Translations under genes and position numbers: made by a program
Part shown: positions 16,254-26,200 of the stretch, piece after piece
Numbering within the stretch: the stretch's first letter is position 1
How the letters are laid out: each line of letters opens with the position of its first letter
The notes under the pieces: generated by a model
What the model was told of the DNA's origin: nothing
What the model saw: the letters and a program-made list of their open reading frames with translations, nothing else
Database searches by the model: none
NCBI RefSeq assembly: GCF_900129865.1
Contig: NZ_FQXD01000009.1
Coordinates: forward strand, 1 to 64,000
DNA: 64,000 nucleotides
Reading direction: 5' to 3'
Source of the DNA: Virgibacillus chiguensis
GTDB lineage: Bacteria; Bacillota; Bacilli; Bacillales; Amphibacillaceae

Positions 16254-17285
16254 TTACGTTTCATTCGTATGCTGTTTGGTAGAATTTTCAGGAGATAGTC
16301 TCTGCATTACAGATTGCCGCTTTACTAATTCGGTTGATAATGTGTATTGATGGTCGACTTTTTCTCCTGCTAATACTTGAAAAATAACATGAACGGCTAA
16401 TGAGCCTGCTTCATATTTTGGTTGTTTTATTGTTGAAAGCGGAGGAGAGACATATTCGGCGAGTTGAATGTCGTCAAATCCAATAACGGATAAGTCATTA
16501 GGGACAGAAATATCATTTTCTCTTAAAGCTTCTAATCCACCTATTGCCATTTCGTCATTGGCATAAAAAATAGCATGCGGTAATTGGCGCTGTGCAATGA
16601 GCATCTTGGTTGCGCGATACCCGCTTTCTCGAGTGAAGTCACCGATGATTTTCCATTTGGACTTATAAGGGATGTTGTAATCTTTTAAAGCATTCAAGTA
16701 CCCTTGGAAGCGAAGTTGATTATCGTGTGAGTTGTAAGGACCGCTCACATATGCAATTTCGCTATGGCCATGTTGGATTAAATGCTCTGTTGCTAAATAT
16801 CCGCCATGGATATTATCAACTTCAATATTATAAATAAAGCTACTATCTAAATTTCTATCCAATACAACAAGCGGAAATCCTTTACGAGCGGATTGTACGG
16901 TTACCTCGTCGCTAATATTATGTGCAAGTATAATCGCCCCATCAACCCGTTTTTCTTGTAAAAATTTTACCGCTGTAGAATCTGCTCCACCAATAGAGCT
17001 GCAGGCAATTAAGTCAAAGCCGTTTGCAGTAGTTACATCTTGCACGCCTTGAATTAACTCTGAGTAATAAGGACCTGACAAATCGCTCAAAATTAACGCG
17101 ATCGTATTTGTATTTGTCCTTTTTAAATCAGAAGCTAAGCCATTCTTTCTATAGTTTAATGACTTTGCCGCTGCTGCTACTTTTTCTTTTGTAGTTTGGC
17201 TTACTTTATCGCTATTGTTTAAAGCATAAGAAGCAGTAGATACTGCAACTCCAGCAAGCTTTGCTACATCTTTTATTGTTGCCAT
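16254..17285 (-). CDS. LacI family repressor of the beta-glucan oligosaccharide locus
   Basis: The 343-residue protein starts at ATG 17285 (MATIKDVAKLAGVAVSTASY), the canonical LacI start, 10 bases behind GGAGG. The HTH covers residues ~3-22 with hinge helix GLASDLKR; the periplasmic-binding-like effector domain follows (NTIALILSDLSGPYYSELIQ through FDDIQLAEYVSPPLSTI). It is the only regulator in the locus. Its likely targets are the two identical ATTGAAACGTTTCGAT sites at 20706 and 20894, with an imported sugar as inducer (inference). Confidence 0.87.
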   Translation of the reverse strand: MATIKDVAKLAGVAVSTASYALNNSDKVSQTTKEKVAAAAKSLNYRKNGLASDLKRTNTNTIALILSDLSGPYYSELIQGVQDVTTANGFDLIACSSIGGADSTAVKFLQEKRVDGAIILAHNISDEVTVQSARKGFPLVVLDRNLDSSFIYNIEVDNIHGGYLATEHLIQHGHSEIAYVSGPYNSHDNQLRFQGYLNALKDYNIPYKSKWKIIGDFTRESGYRATKMLIAQRQLPHAIFYANDEMAIGGLEALRENDISVPNDLSVIGFDDIQLAEYVSPPLSTIKQPKYEAGSLAVHVIFQVLAGEKVDHQYTLSTELVKRQSVMQRLSPENSTKQHTNET

Positions 17286-17501
17286 GCACACACTTCCTCC
17301 ATAAAAAACATAAAAACGATTCCATGCTTCTATTATTGTATCTTAGATTGATGTCGTTAGCACTACCTATTTAAAAATGTGGTCGTCTGTAGTTAATTTC
17401 GGCGTTTAGACAGTTCATGTGAAGAGGAATGACAGTGTATCATCTTATAATAGTAAAGAGTTTCAAGTTATATGCTACACTTGAACATCACTAGTGTTTT
17501 A

Positions 17502-18335
17502 TTATTTAATACCAGACATGGTAAAACCTTCCACAATGTACTTTTGGAAAAAAGCAAAGATGATAATAATTGGTACGACCATAAAGGCTGCACCTGCCAT
17601 TTGTAAAGCAAAATTATTGCCATACTGGCCTTGTAATAAAGATAAACCTACAGAAAGCGTATAGAGGCTCTCATCATTTGCGATAATTAAAGGCCATAAG
17701 AAACTATTCCATGCGCCGATAAATGCAAGAATTCCTTGTACGGCAAAAATAGGTTTAGCAATAGGAATAATAAGCCGGAAAAAAATATAAAATTCTCCCG
17801 CTCCGTCTAAACGTGCAGCTTCAATTAAATCCGTTGGTATCGTGCCCATAAACTGTCGGAATAAGAAAATGCTAAATGCTGCGACTAGACCTGGCAAAAT
17901 AATACCCGGTAACGTGTTGGTGAGGCCCATTCCATTAAGTAATAAGTAAACAGGTATCATCGTTACTTGGCCTGGGATCATCATAGTTGCTAGAACAAGA
18001 TAGAATATTTTTTCTCTGCCTTTAAATGCAAACTTAGCAAAACCGTATCCTGCCATGCCGTTAAACAATAAGCCGACAAACGAAAAAGCGACGATAATTA
18101 ATGTATTTCGTAAATAGACTAAGAAATTTAATTCTGTAAATAGGTGTTTAAAATTATCCAGCGTTGGATTTTCCGGTAATATAGTTGGTGGAATGCGCAA
18201 TGCTTCACTCTCAGGTTTAAAGGCACTTGTTATCATCCAAATGAATGGAATGGATACTAAAATTCCGCCAATAATCATCAGCACGGTGATAAGGGTTTTT
18301 TCTGTTTTCCCTTTTGTTGAATGTATAGAAGCCAA
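17502..18335 (-). CDS. CUT1 sugar ABC transporter permease (MalG-like)
   Basis: This 277-residue membrane protein has six spans. The EAA loop that contacts the ATPase reads EAARLDGAGEFYIFFRLIIP, followed by KPIFAVQGILAFIGAWN. It is the second permease of the importer, 23 bases behind the first. No ATPase gene is present; CUT1 systems of Bacillaceae commonly use a shared MsmX-type ATPase encoded elsewhere. Together with its neighbours it should import beta-1,2-linked glucose oligomers. Confidence 0.87.
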   Translation of the reverse strand: MASIHSTKGKTEKTLITVLMIIGGILVSIPFIWMITSAFKPESEALRIPPTILPENPTLDNFKHLFTELNFLVYLRNTLIIVAFSFVGLLFNGMAGYGFAKFAFKGREKIFYLVLATMMIPGQVTMIPVYLLLNGMGLTNTLPGIILPGLVAAFSIFLFRQFMGTIPTDLIEAARLDGAGEFYIFFRLIIPIAKPIFAVQGILAFIGAWNSFLWPLIIANDESLYTLSVGLSLLQGQYGNNFALQMAGAAFMVVPIIIIFAFFQKYIVEGFTMSGIK

Positions 18336-18358
18336 GATAAATCCCTCATTTCATAAGG

Positions 18359-19249
18359 TTAATATTCTGTATCGGATTTTCGAAGTTTAAATTGAATTAA
18401 AGTAATGATAATAATCATGATAAACAATACGAAAGAACCCGCAGCAGCATAACCAAACTCACTAAATTGAAAGCCCTCTTGATAAATAAACAATGCAATA
18501 GATAGTGTTCCGTCTAGTGGTCCGCCTTGTGTCATCACGTAAGGCTCTTCGAAAAACTGCATCCAGCCAATTAACGTCGTTACAGTTACGAAAAAGGTTG
18601 CATATCTCAATAAAGGTAACGTCACATTAAAGAATGTCTGAATGCGGTTGGCGCCATCGATTTTCGCTGCTTCATAATAAGCTCTAGGTATTCCTTGCAG
18701 GGCAGCGAGAAAAATAATCATATTAATGCCAATACCTTTCCAAACTGCGAGGATAATAAGCGAAATTTTAGCAATGGTAGGCTCTTGAAGCCAAGGTATA
18801 TTTTCTACAGAAAGTAAAGATAGAATATAATTAAATAACCCGTACTCTGTGTTGTATAAATAACCCCAAATGACGGCGACGGCAATAATATTCGTTATAG
18901 ATGGCATATAGTATACCGATCGGAACATGGAAAACAACTTATTGCTTCCGTAGTTCAGCATGAGTGCAATACCTAATGAACAAATAATGACGAGCGGAAC
19001 GCCAATGACAACATAAAATAACGTGTTGAAAATAGATTTGATAAAAGTATCATCAGCAAATAGGTTTTGATAGTTATCAAAGCCGATCCAACTGATGTTT
19101 GACCAATTTGCTAATCCTTTTAAATCGAGATCTGTAAAGCTAATAAAAAAAGCGATCGTAATCGGAATAATACTGAAAATAATTAATAAAGTAACTGCAG
19201 GTGCAATGAACATGTAGGGATGTCGATTACGGAATTTTTGTTTAAACAT
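18359..19249 (-). CDS. CUT1 sugar ABC transporter permease (MalF/UgpA-like)
   Basis: This 296-residue protein has six spans. The EAA loop is YYEAAKIDGANRIQTFFNVT, and TQGGPLDGTLSIALFIYQEG is the conserved segment near the C-terminus. It lies between the binding protein and the second permease, separated from the former by a 194-base gap with two strong hairpins, an arrangement that usually lets the binding protein be made in excess. Confidence 0.87.
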   Translation of the reverse strand: MFKQKFRNRHPYMFIAPAVTLLIIFSIIPITIAFFISFTDLDLKGLANWSNISWIGFDNYQNLFADDTFIKSIFNTLFYVVIGVPLVIICSLGIALMLNYGSNKLFSMFRSVYYMPSITNIIAVAVIWGYLYNTEYGLFNYILSLLSVENIPWLQEPTIAKISLIILAVWKGIGINMIIFLAALQGIPRAYYEAAKIDGANRIQTFFNVTLPLLRYATFFVTVTTLIGWMQFFEEPYVMTQGGPLDGTLSIALFIYQEGFQFSEFGYAAAGSFVLFIMIIIITLIQFKLRKSDTEY

Positions 19250-19290
19250 TTCTTAAACCACCTATCGTCATGAAACGTATTTTGGTGGAA

Positions 19291-19377
19291 GCATATAAGG
19301 TCGCTGGATATCGCCTTATATGCTTCTTTATCATAAAGTGAACCTTTAAGTAGTGGGGGATTATTTCATTCCCCACT
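19291..19377 (-). promoter_or_regulatory. Two intercistronic hairpins between binding protein and permease
   Basis: GCATATAAGG (19291-19300) pairs perfectly with CCTTATATGC (19314-19323), and AGTGGGG (19352-19358) with CCCCACT (19371-19377). Neither has a T-run on the leftward strand, so they are better read as transcript-stabilising or processing structures than as full terminators. Confidence 0.55.
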
Positions 19378-19443
19378 TATACTTGTTCAACTTTCATCTG
19401 TCAATTTTTGAGTGGGTCTTACAGCACCTTATATTGGGAGAAA

Positions 19444-20682
19444 TTATTCTTCTAATAGATCTTGCGCCGTTTTGTTAAATTGCTCTATTTCTTTCTCTAA
19501 ATCCGCCCCGCCTGCATTGACGCGTTCTAACGCACTAAGTAATTCTTGGGCGATGCGTTCAAACTGTTCTGTTTGAAGTCCTGCTTTTGCTTTTTTCAAT
19601 TGCTCACCAAACACACTATACATTGGATCATCTTGTAATATTGGATCTTCCCAGCTTTCTAGCTTAGAAGGTAGTGTATTAGATATATCTAACCATTCAA
19701 GTTGTGTTTCTGTTTCATTCATATAGGAAAGGAATTTCAAGGCATTTTCTACATTTTCTGAATTATGGAAGATTGATAATGTTGCTCCACCCATACTAGA
19801 AGCGTTTGTTTCGTTACCTGGCATAACAGCTGGTGCCCATTTTCCTTCTATATCTGGAGCTTGTTCGTTAATAATATTTACCATCCAAGGGCCACTGAAG
19901 AACATTGGTTTTTTCCCATTTGCAAATGCTTGGATAATATCCTCGCCTTGCTCTACTTGGCTGGACCCTTCTTTAAAGAAGCTTGTATAATACTCCATAG
20001 CACCTAAAAATTCTGGTGTGTCAAAATTTAATTTGCTTTCTTCCAAATTTGCCTCATAACCATTTTGCCAAGCGAAGATAAATGGCATAATTTGATCATT
20101 TTGGTCAATATCTATTCCATAATGACCTTCACCACGGTCTGCTAGTTTCTTTGCTGCGTCTTGTAATTCTTCCCAAGTTTCCGGAGCTTTATCATAACCT
20201 GCTTCTTCTAATATATCGGTGCGGTAATATAGTACGCGAGTGTCTACATACCATGGAATACCAACGATTTGGTCATCATACTGCATGATTTCTGCGGCAC
20301 CATCAAAATAATTTTCGGCTGCGAATTCTGGATGCTCTTCCATATATTCCGTTAAATCTAATAACGCTCCTGCCTCAGCGAATTCTGGCACCCAAGTAGT
20401 ACCTAATTGCAGGATATCTGGGCCATTTCCAGAAGCTACTGCAGTTAATAGTTTATCGTGGGCACTATCCCAAGGGATAGCTTGTACATCTACTTTCAAT
20501 CCTTTGTTGTCTTTTTCAAATTTATCTGTTAGTTGCTTTAACAGCTTCCCTTCCTCACCCATTGCCCACACGGTAATTTCATCGTCTTTATTTCCGCTAT
20601 CTTTTTTAGCAGCTTCCTCATTTCCGCAAGCGCTTAATGCTAGTAAAGCTACGATAAAAGTTAATACCAACCATTTTCTCAT
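19444..20682 (-). CDS. Sugar-binding lipoprotein of the CUT1 importer
   Basis: This 412-residue protein has the lipoprotein signal MRKWLVLTFIVALLALSACG; the lipobox LSAC fixes the mature N-terminal Cys to the outer membrane face. The mature part is a family 1 solute-binding protein (ITVWAMGEEGKLLKQLTDKF, IPWYVDTRVLYYRTDILEEA, MGGATLSIFHNSENVENALK). By position it corresponds to the sophoro-oligosaccharide-binding protein of Listeria innocua, next to the same permeases, GH3 and GH94 genes. Substrate assignment is therefore by synteny. Confidence 0.8.
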   Translation of the reverse strand: MRKWLVLTFIVALLALSACGNEEAAKKDSGNKDDEITVWAMGEEGKLLKQLTDKFEKDNKGLKVDVQAIPWDSAHDKLLTAVASGNGPDILQLGTTWVPEFAEAGALLDLTEYMEEHPEFAAENYFDGAAEIMQYDDQIVGIPWYVDTRVLYYRTDILEEAGYDKAPETWEELQDAAKKLADRGEGHYGIDIDQNDQIMPFIFAWQNGYEANLEESKLNFDTPEFLGAMEYYTSFFKEGSSQVEQGEDIIQAFANGKKPMFFSGPWMVNIINEQAPDIEGKWAPAVMPGNETNASSMGGATLSIFHNSENVENALKFLSYMNETETQLEWLDISNTLPSKLESWEDPILQDDPMYSVFGEQLKKAKAGLQTEQFERIAQELLSALERVNAGGADLEKEIEQFNKTAQDLLEE

Positions 20683-20705
20683 AATAGAAACACTCCTTTA
20701 GTTTT

Positions 20706-20756
20706 ATTGAAACGTTTCGATAAACTGATTATAATAAAATTTGAAGTCGCTTTCAA
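20706..20756 (-). promoter_or_regulatory. Promoter and operator for the importer operon
   Basis: On the leftward strand TTGAAA (20751-20756) and TATAAT (20728-20733) are exactly 17 bases apart. ATTGAAACGTTTCGAT (20706-20721) starts at the predicted transcription start. Its core GAAACGTTTC is a LacI-family half-site pair, so the LacI protein would block initiation. Confidence 0.72.
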
Positions 20757-20848
20757 CTGTTTTTTTCATATTTGCTTACTTTTTTTGTTTTATATTCAAT
20801 AAATGTTAACAAATCAATGTTTTGTTCTTTATTTTACCTTAATGTTGT

Positions 20849-20909
20849 TTGACTATAGGTAATAAAACAATTATAATCCAAAATATAAACATCATTGAAA
20901 CGTTTCGAT
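20849..20909 (+). promoter_or_regulatory. Promoter and operator for the GH3-GH94 operon
   Basis: TTGACT (20849-20854) and TATAAT (20872-20877) are 17 bases apart. The 16-base operator at 20894-20909 is identical to that of the divergent promoter and lies ~10 bases past the predicted start. The two promoters are thus controlled in the same way by one repressor. Confidence 0.72.
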
Positions 20910-20929
20910 TAAAGCGGTTTTTTGTTTAC

Positions 20930-21020
20930 ACTTTAGGAAAGTATAAAAGTTAAAGGTTTATAGTATAAGAAAAACTATGCCATTCGCCATAAGACTTGCC
21001 AAAAAGCCAAGTTTTTCTAA
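20930..21020 (+). repeat. Family A hairpin repeat, copy A3, in the GH3 leader
   Basis: This is the best-preserved copy: TTTAGGAAAGTATAAAAG, AGGTTTATAGTATAAG, AGAAAAAC, the GCCATTCGCC element, and AGCCAAGTTTTTCTAA. Its outer AGAAAAACT/AGTTTTTCT arms can pair. It lies inside the transcript from the promoter at 20849 and ends 2 bases before the GH3 ribosome site (GAGGAGGGG). Confidence 0.8.
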
Positions 21021-21035
21021 TGAGGAGGGGTAACA

Positions 21036-23216
21036 ATGAAAGTAAATCAAATAAAAGATTTAGTAAGCAAAATGACTTTAGATGAAAAAATCGGACAAGT
21101 TATCCAATTAGCCACCCCGTTTTTTAAAGGGGCTTCTGATGAGGGGCAAATAACTGGGCCAATGAAAGAAATGCATATACCTGATCACATGCTGCAACAT
21201 ATAGGGTCCGTTTTAGGTGCATCGGGCGCCAAGGAAACGAGGTCGATCCAAGAGCAATATTTACAGGACAGCAGATTACGCATTCCCTTGCTTATTATGT
21301 CCGATATTATTCATGGTTATAAGACCATTTTTCCAGTTCCATTAGCCATCGGTTCTTCTTGGGATTTAGAACTTGCTGAAAAAAGCGCAACAATTGCTGC
21401 TAAAGAAGCCGCTGTGAGCGGTGTGCATGTAACCTTTGCACCAATGGTTGATTTAGTCCGTGACCCACGCTGGGGAAGAGTCATGGAGTCTACAGGTGAA
21501 GATTCTTATTTAAATAGTGCGTTTGCTAAAGCGCAAGTTCGTGGGTTTCAAGGTTCTGATTTAAAAAATGACCACGAAAGCGTTGCTTCCTGTGTGAAGC
21601 ATTTTGCTGGTTATGGTGCAGCTGAAGGAGGCAGGGATTATAATACGGTAAACATGTCAGAAAGAGAATTACGCGAATCGTATCTCCCAGCTTTTAAAGC
21701 AGCCCTTGAGGCAGGTAGCAAATTAGTGATGACAGCCTTTAATACGGTTGATGGAATTCCAGCAAGTGCAAATAAATTATTAATGCGTGATCTTTTACGT
21801 GAGGAATGGAATTTTGACGGTGTCGTTATATCTGATTGGGGCGCCGTGAAAGAATTAATTCCGCATGGTGTGGCTTCAGATGAAAAAGAGGCAGCTATGA
21901 AGGCCATTACAGCAGGTGTAGATATAGAGATGATGACTGGATGTTATGCTAATCACCTGCAACAGCTCATAGAAACAAATGCAATGGATGTGGAACTTCT
22001 AAATGAAGCTGTGATACGAATTTTACAGTTAAAAGACGAATTAGGATTGTTCGATGATCCATATCGAGGTGCAGATGAAAAAAGAGAAGCAGAAGTTGTT
22101 ATGTGCTCTGCGCATCGACAGGCAGCACGTGACATTGCCGCTAAATCTTGTGTGCTGTTAAAAAATGAGCAAGATGTGTTGCCGCTTGCTACAACGCAAA
22201 AAATGGCACTTCTTGGCCCGTTTGCTAATAGCAACGATATTCTTGGCCCTTGGTCATGGTTAGGTGATAAGAATGAAGCAATACCATTAGATGTAGGGAT
22301 GCGCAATCAACTACCTGCTTCTCAGTTATATGTAGCGAACGGTTGTGGAGTGAATAATCATTGTGAACAGGATCTTTCTAAAGCAATAGAACTTGCTAAG
22401 CAATCGGATGTGGTTGTTCTAGCTTTAGGAGAAAGCTCTGAAATGAGCGGTGAGGCCGGCTCAAGAACAAATATACAATTGCCACAAGCGCAACTAGATT
22501 TAGTAGCAGCGATAGCTAAGTTGGGTAAACCAACTGTCGCTGTGTTATTTAATGGCAGACCGCTCGATTTACATGGGGTAGTTGACCAAGTAGACGCAGT
22601 GCTTGAAGCATGGTATCCAGGAACAGAGGGCGGTACAGCAATTGCAGATATTCTCTTTGGCAATGTCAATCCGTCTGGAAAGCTTACGATGTCGTTCCCG
22701 TATAATGTAGGACAAATTCCTGTATACTATAACAGCTATAATACAGGGCGCCCTCAAGGTGCTATCAATGCTCAAGAACGATATGTATCACAATATTTGG
22801 ATTGTCCGAATGAGGCTTTGTTTCCATTTGGCTATGGGTTAAGCTATACCTACTTTAAATATAGTGATCTAGAGCTTTCTTCCGATTTGATGACACCAGA
22901 TAAACCAATAACGGTTAAAGTCAAGGTAACAAATGCAGGTGATGTAGCAGGGGAAGAAGTGGTTCAACTCTATATTCGTGATTTAGTCGGCGAAGTGGTG
23001 CGTCCGCTTAAAGAATTAAAAGGATTTCAAAAGATTTCTTTACAGCCTGGTGAAGAAAGAGTTGTTATGTTTACGCTAACAGAAGAACAGCTTCGTTATC
23101 ACCATGCCGATCTTTCCTATCATAGTGATGAAGGAAGATTTGATTTGTATGTTGGAGCAAATAGCCAAGATGTCATGACGATATCGTTCAATTTGCATAA
23201 GACGAAAGGAGAATGA
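21036..23216 (+). CDS. GH3 beta-glucosidase
   Basis: This 726-residue intracellular enzyme has no signal peptide. The catalytic nucleophile is D267 in VVISDWGAV, and E473 in SGEAGSR fits the acid/base. The order is TIM barrel (residues ~1-320), alpha/beta sandwich (~360-560, WYPGTEGGTAIADILFG), and a C-terminal FnIII-like domain (VTNAGDVAGEEVVQLYI). Length and operon partners match Lin1840 of Listeria innocua, which hydrolyses sophorose and short beta-1,2-glucans. Here it should release glucose from imported disaccharide. GAGGAGGGG precedes the ATG. Confidence 0.88.
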   Translation: MKVNQIKDLVSKMTLDEKIGQVIQLATPFFKGASDEGQITGPMKEMHIPDHMLQHIGSVLGASGAKETRSIQEQYLQDSRLRIPLLIMSDIIHGYKTIFPVPLAIGSSWDLELAEKSATIAAKEAAVSGVHVTFAPMVDLVRDPRWGRVMESTGEDSYLNSAFAKAQVRGFQGSDLKNDHESVASCVKHFAGYGAAEGGRDYNTVNMSERELRESYLPAFKAALEAGSKLVMTAFNTVDGIPASANKLLMRDLLREEWNFDGVVISDWGAVKELIPHGVASDEKEAAMKAITAGVDIEMMTGCYANHLQQLIETNAMDVELLNEAVIRILQLKDELGLFDDPYRGADEKREAEVVMCSAHRQAARDIAAKSCVLLKNEQDVLPLATTQKMALLGPFANSNDILGPWSWLGDKNEAIPLDVGMRNQLPASQLYVANGCGVNNHCEQDLSKAIELAKQSDVVVLALGESSEMSGEAGSRTNIQLPQAQLDLVAAIAKLGKPTVAVLFNGRPLDLHGVVDQVDAVLEAWYPGTEGGTAIADILFGNVNPSGKLTMSFPYNVGQIPVYYNSYNTGRPQGAINAQERYVSQYLDCPNEALFPFGYGLSYTYFKYSDLELSSDLMTPDKPITVKVKVTNAGDVAGEEVVQLYIRDLVGEVVRPLKELKGFQKISLQPGEERVVMFTLTEEQLRYHHADLSYHSDEGRFDLYVGANSQDVMTISFNLHKTKGE

Positions 23217-23219
23217 GGT

Positions 23220-26200
23220 TTGACAACAAGAAGGAATTTTCAGATAAAAGCGCAAAATATTACGTTTACATTTCTCCAAAGCGGCGACATTTATGAAATT
23301 GCTCATAAGGATACAATGATTAATCAGCTGTTGTCGAACCCGATCGATGGAGCGTTAAATAATATTTATTTACGAATTTATCGCCATGGAGACATCGTAG
23401 TAACGCCGTTATTGGGTGTTCAATCGAACAGCGAGATTTTCGTTGCAGAGGATCAGGTGAAGTGGCAAGGTACCTTTGAAGAAGTAAACTATGAAGTTAC
23501 TTTCTATCTAACAGGAGCCGGAGTTTGGTTTTGGGATGTTTTGTTAGATGGGGAAGATGTCGAGGTCGATCTTATTTATGGGCAAGACTTAGGTTTGGCT
23601 GATAAAGGAGCGGTGCGGTCTAATGAAGCTTATATGTCGCAATATATGGATCATGCTATTTTCCAAGATAATGAAAACGGGTATGCCGTTTGCTCTAGGC
23701 AAAATCAACCGCAAGCAAGTGGATTCCCATATATTCAACAAGGTGCTTTAGGTAAAGTTATTGGCTACTCTACAGATGGTTTTCAATTTTTTGGTTTATC
23801 TTATAAAACGACAAATCAAGCCGAGGTTTTAACGAAACCTAGCTTGGCAAATGAAAACTATCAATATGAATTCGCCTATACTGCATTACAATCAGAGAAG
23901 CTTGCTTTAAATGGAAAGCAGCGGTTCGTATTTTACGGTTTGTTTAAAGAAAATCATTCCACTGCTGTTCGGGAGTTGGAATTTAAGCAAGAGATTCAAA
24001 AAGCGTGGAAAGAATTAAGCGAAAGTAAAAGGGATCATGCCCCCGTAAAGAGGGTACGTATGATGCCTAGTATAGGTGCGCCACTTACCGCGTTAGAAAT
24101 GACAATAGCAGAATTAAACACTTATTTTCCAAATCGGCAGTTGGAGGAATATAATGGATCTACACTGCTTTCCTTTTTTACGGATACGTATGAGCATATA
24201 GTTCTCAAGCAAAAAGAAGAGCTGATCGAACGACCACATGGACATATTATTATGAGTGGACATAATGACCGGGTGAGAGACGATACGATGGCAACGACGT
24301 CATATATGTATGGCATTTTTAATTCACAGCTTGTTATTGGTAATTCTTCTATGAACAAAATGCTGACAAATGCACGAAACCCGTTAAATATTCTGAAAAC
24401 TTCAGGGCAGAGAATTTATATTCAAATTGATGAAACGTATCACTTATTAACCATGCCTTCTCTATTTGAGATCGGTTTTAACTATGCTAGATGGTATTAT
24501 AAATTTTTGGATGATGTAATTGTCATTACCAATCTTACTAAGGTAGATGATGCAGTGCTTCAGCTACATGTGAGGTCAGAAAAAGGGAAAGTGTATAGAT
24601 TTATAGTTACCAATCAATTAACTATGAATAATAATGAATATGAAGTTCCTTTTCATATCAAACATAAAGGAAATACCGTTGTTTGTACGGCTGATTCTAA
24701 ATCGGATAGCGCGACTATTTATCCTGATTTAAATTATTTTATGCACGTTACAGGTACAGAGTTGACGGTGGGGGATGAGCGACAACTAGCAACAAATATT
24801 TCCCCACTATCTGCATCCCTTTTAGTCTTGTCTATGAGTCCTACAGCAGAATGGACATTAAACATAAAAGGTTCGTTATACAAACAAGAACAGCTTGTCC
24901 AGTTGGTAGATATTCCAGGAGAAATCGAGCGATATCGTGCGTATTACCGGCATGTGAACAAAGGATTTAAACTTACCTCTTCCGGTTCATCTACGAGGGA
25001 TTTGGAGAAAATAAATGCGTTAGCTTGGTGGTATACGCACAATATGCTCGTACATTTTTCATCGCCGCATGGGTTGGAACAATTTGGCGGAGCTGCTTGG
25101 GGTACTCGTGATGTGTGTCAAGGACCAACGGAATATTTTATGGCAACACAAAATTATCAAGTGGTACGTGACATCATTAAAATCGTTTTCTCTCATCAGT
25201 ACGAAGATCAAGGCAACTGGCCACAATGGTTTATGTTTGATAAGTATCAACATATTCAGCAGGAAGACAGCCATGGTGATATTATTGTGTGGCCGTTAAA
25301 AGTAGTTGCCGATTATTTGGAGGCTACTGGAGATTATGGCATTTTAGAGGAAGTTGTTCCTTATACAGATCGTACTACTTTCAAGTTGACAGCAAGGAAA
25401 GCTACGATTATGGAACATGTACAAAAAGAAATTAATTATATGAAAAATCATTTTGCTCAAGACACGTATTTATCTCTATATGATGATGGAGACTGGGATG
25501 ATACGTTGCAACCTGCGAATGAGAATTTGAAGAAATATATGTCTTCCAGCTGGACCGTTGCATTAACGTATCAGGTGTTACAGAAGTTGGCTCAAGTGTT
25601 AGTTAGCTATGATGAACAGGAAGCATTACAGATGCAAGAGCTTGCTGCGGGGGTGAAAGCTGATTTTAATCAATATATTTTGTCAGCAACAGTTGTTCCA
25701 GGATTTGTGTATATGGAGAATCCGGATCAGATCGAATATATGCTTCACCCATCTGATGAAAAAACTGGTATTCAGTATCGATTATTACCAATGCAGCGCA
25801 GTATTATTAGCGAGCTGTTTACCAAAGAGCAGGCGGAAAAGCATTATCGGTTAATAAAAGACAAGTTATATTTCCCAGATGGCGTTCGGTTAATGAATCG
25901 CCCTGCTCACTATAAAGGTGGCGTTAGTACACATTTTAAACGAGCTGAGCAAGCGGCTAATTTTGGTCGAGAAATAGGCTTACAATATGTACATGCGCAT
26001 ATTCGGTTTGTTGAAGCAATGGCTAAGCTTGGATATGAAAATGAAGTGTGGAAAGGCTTGTCCGTCATTAATCCAATTTTAATTCAAAACGAAGTCCCTC
26101 ATGCAGAGATACGCCAAAGTAATGCGTATTTTAGCAGCTCGGATGGCAAATTTGCTACACGCTATGAAGCACAGGAAAACTTTGATCAGCTACGTACTGG

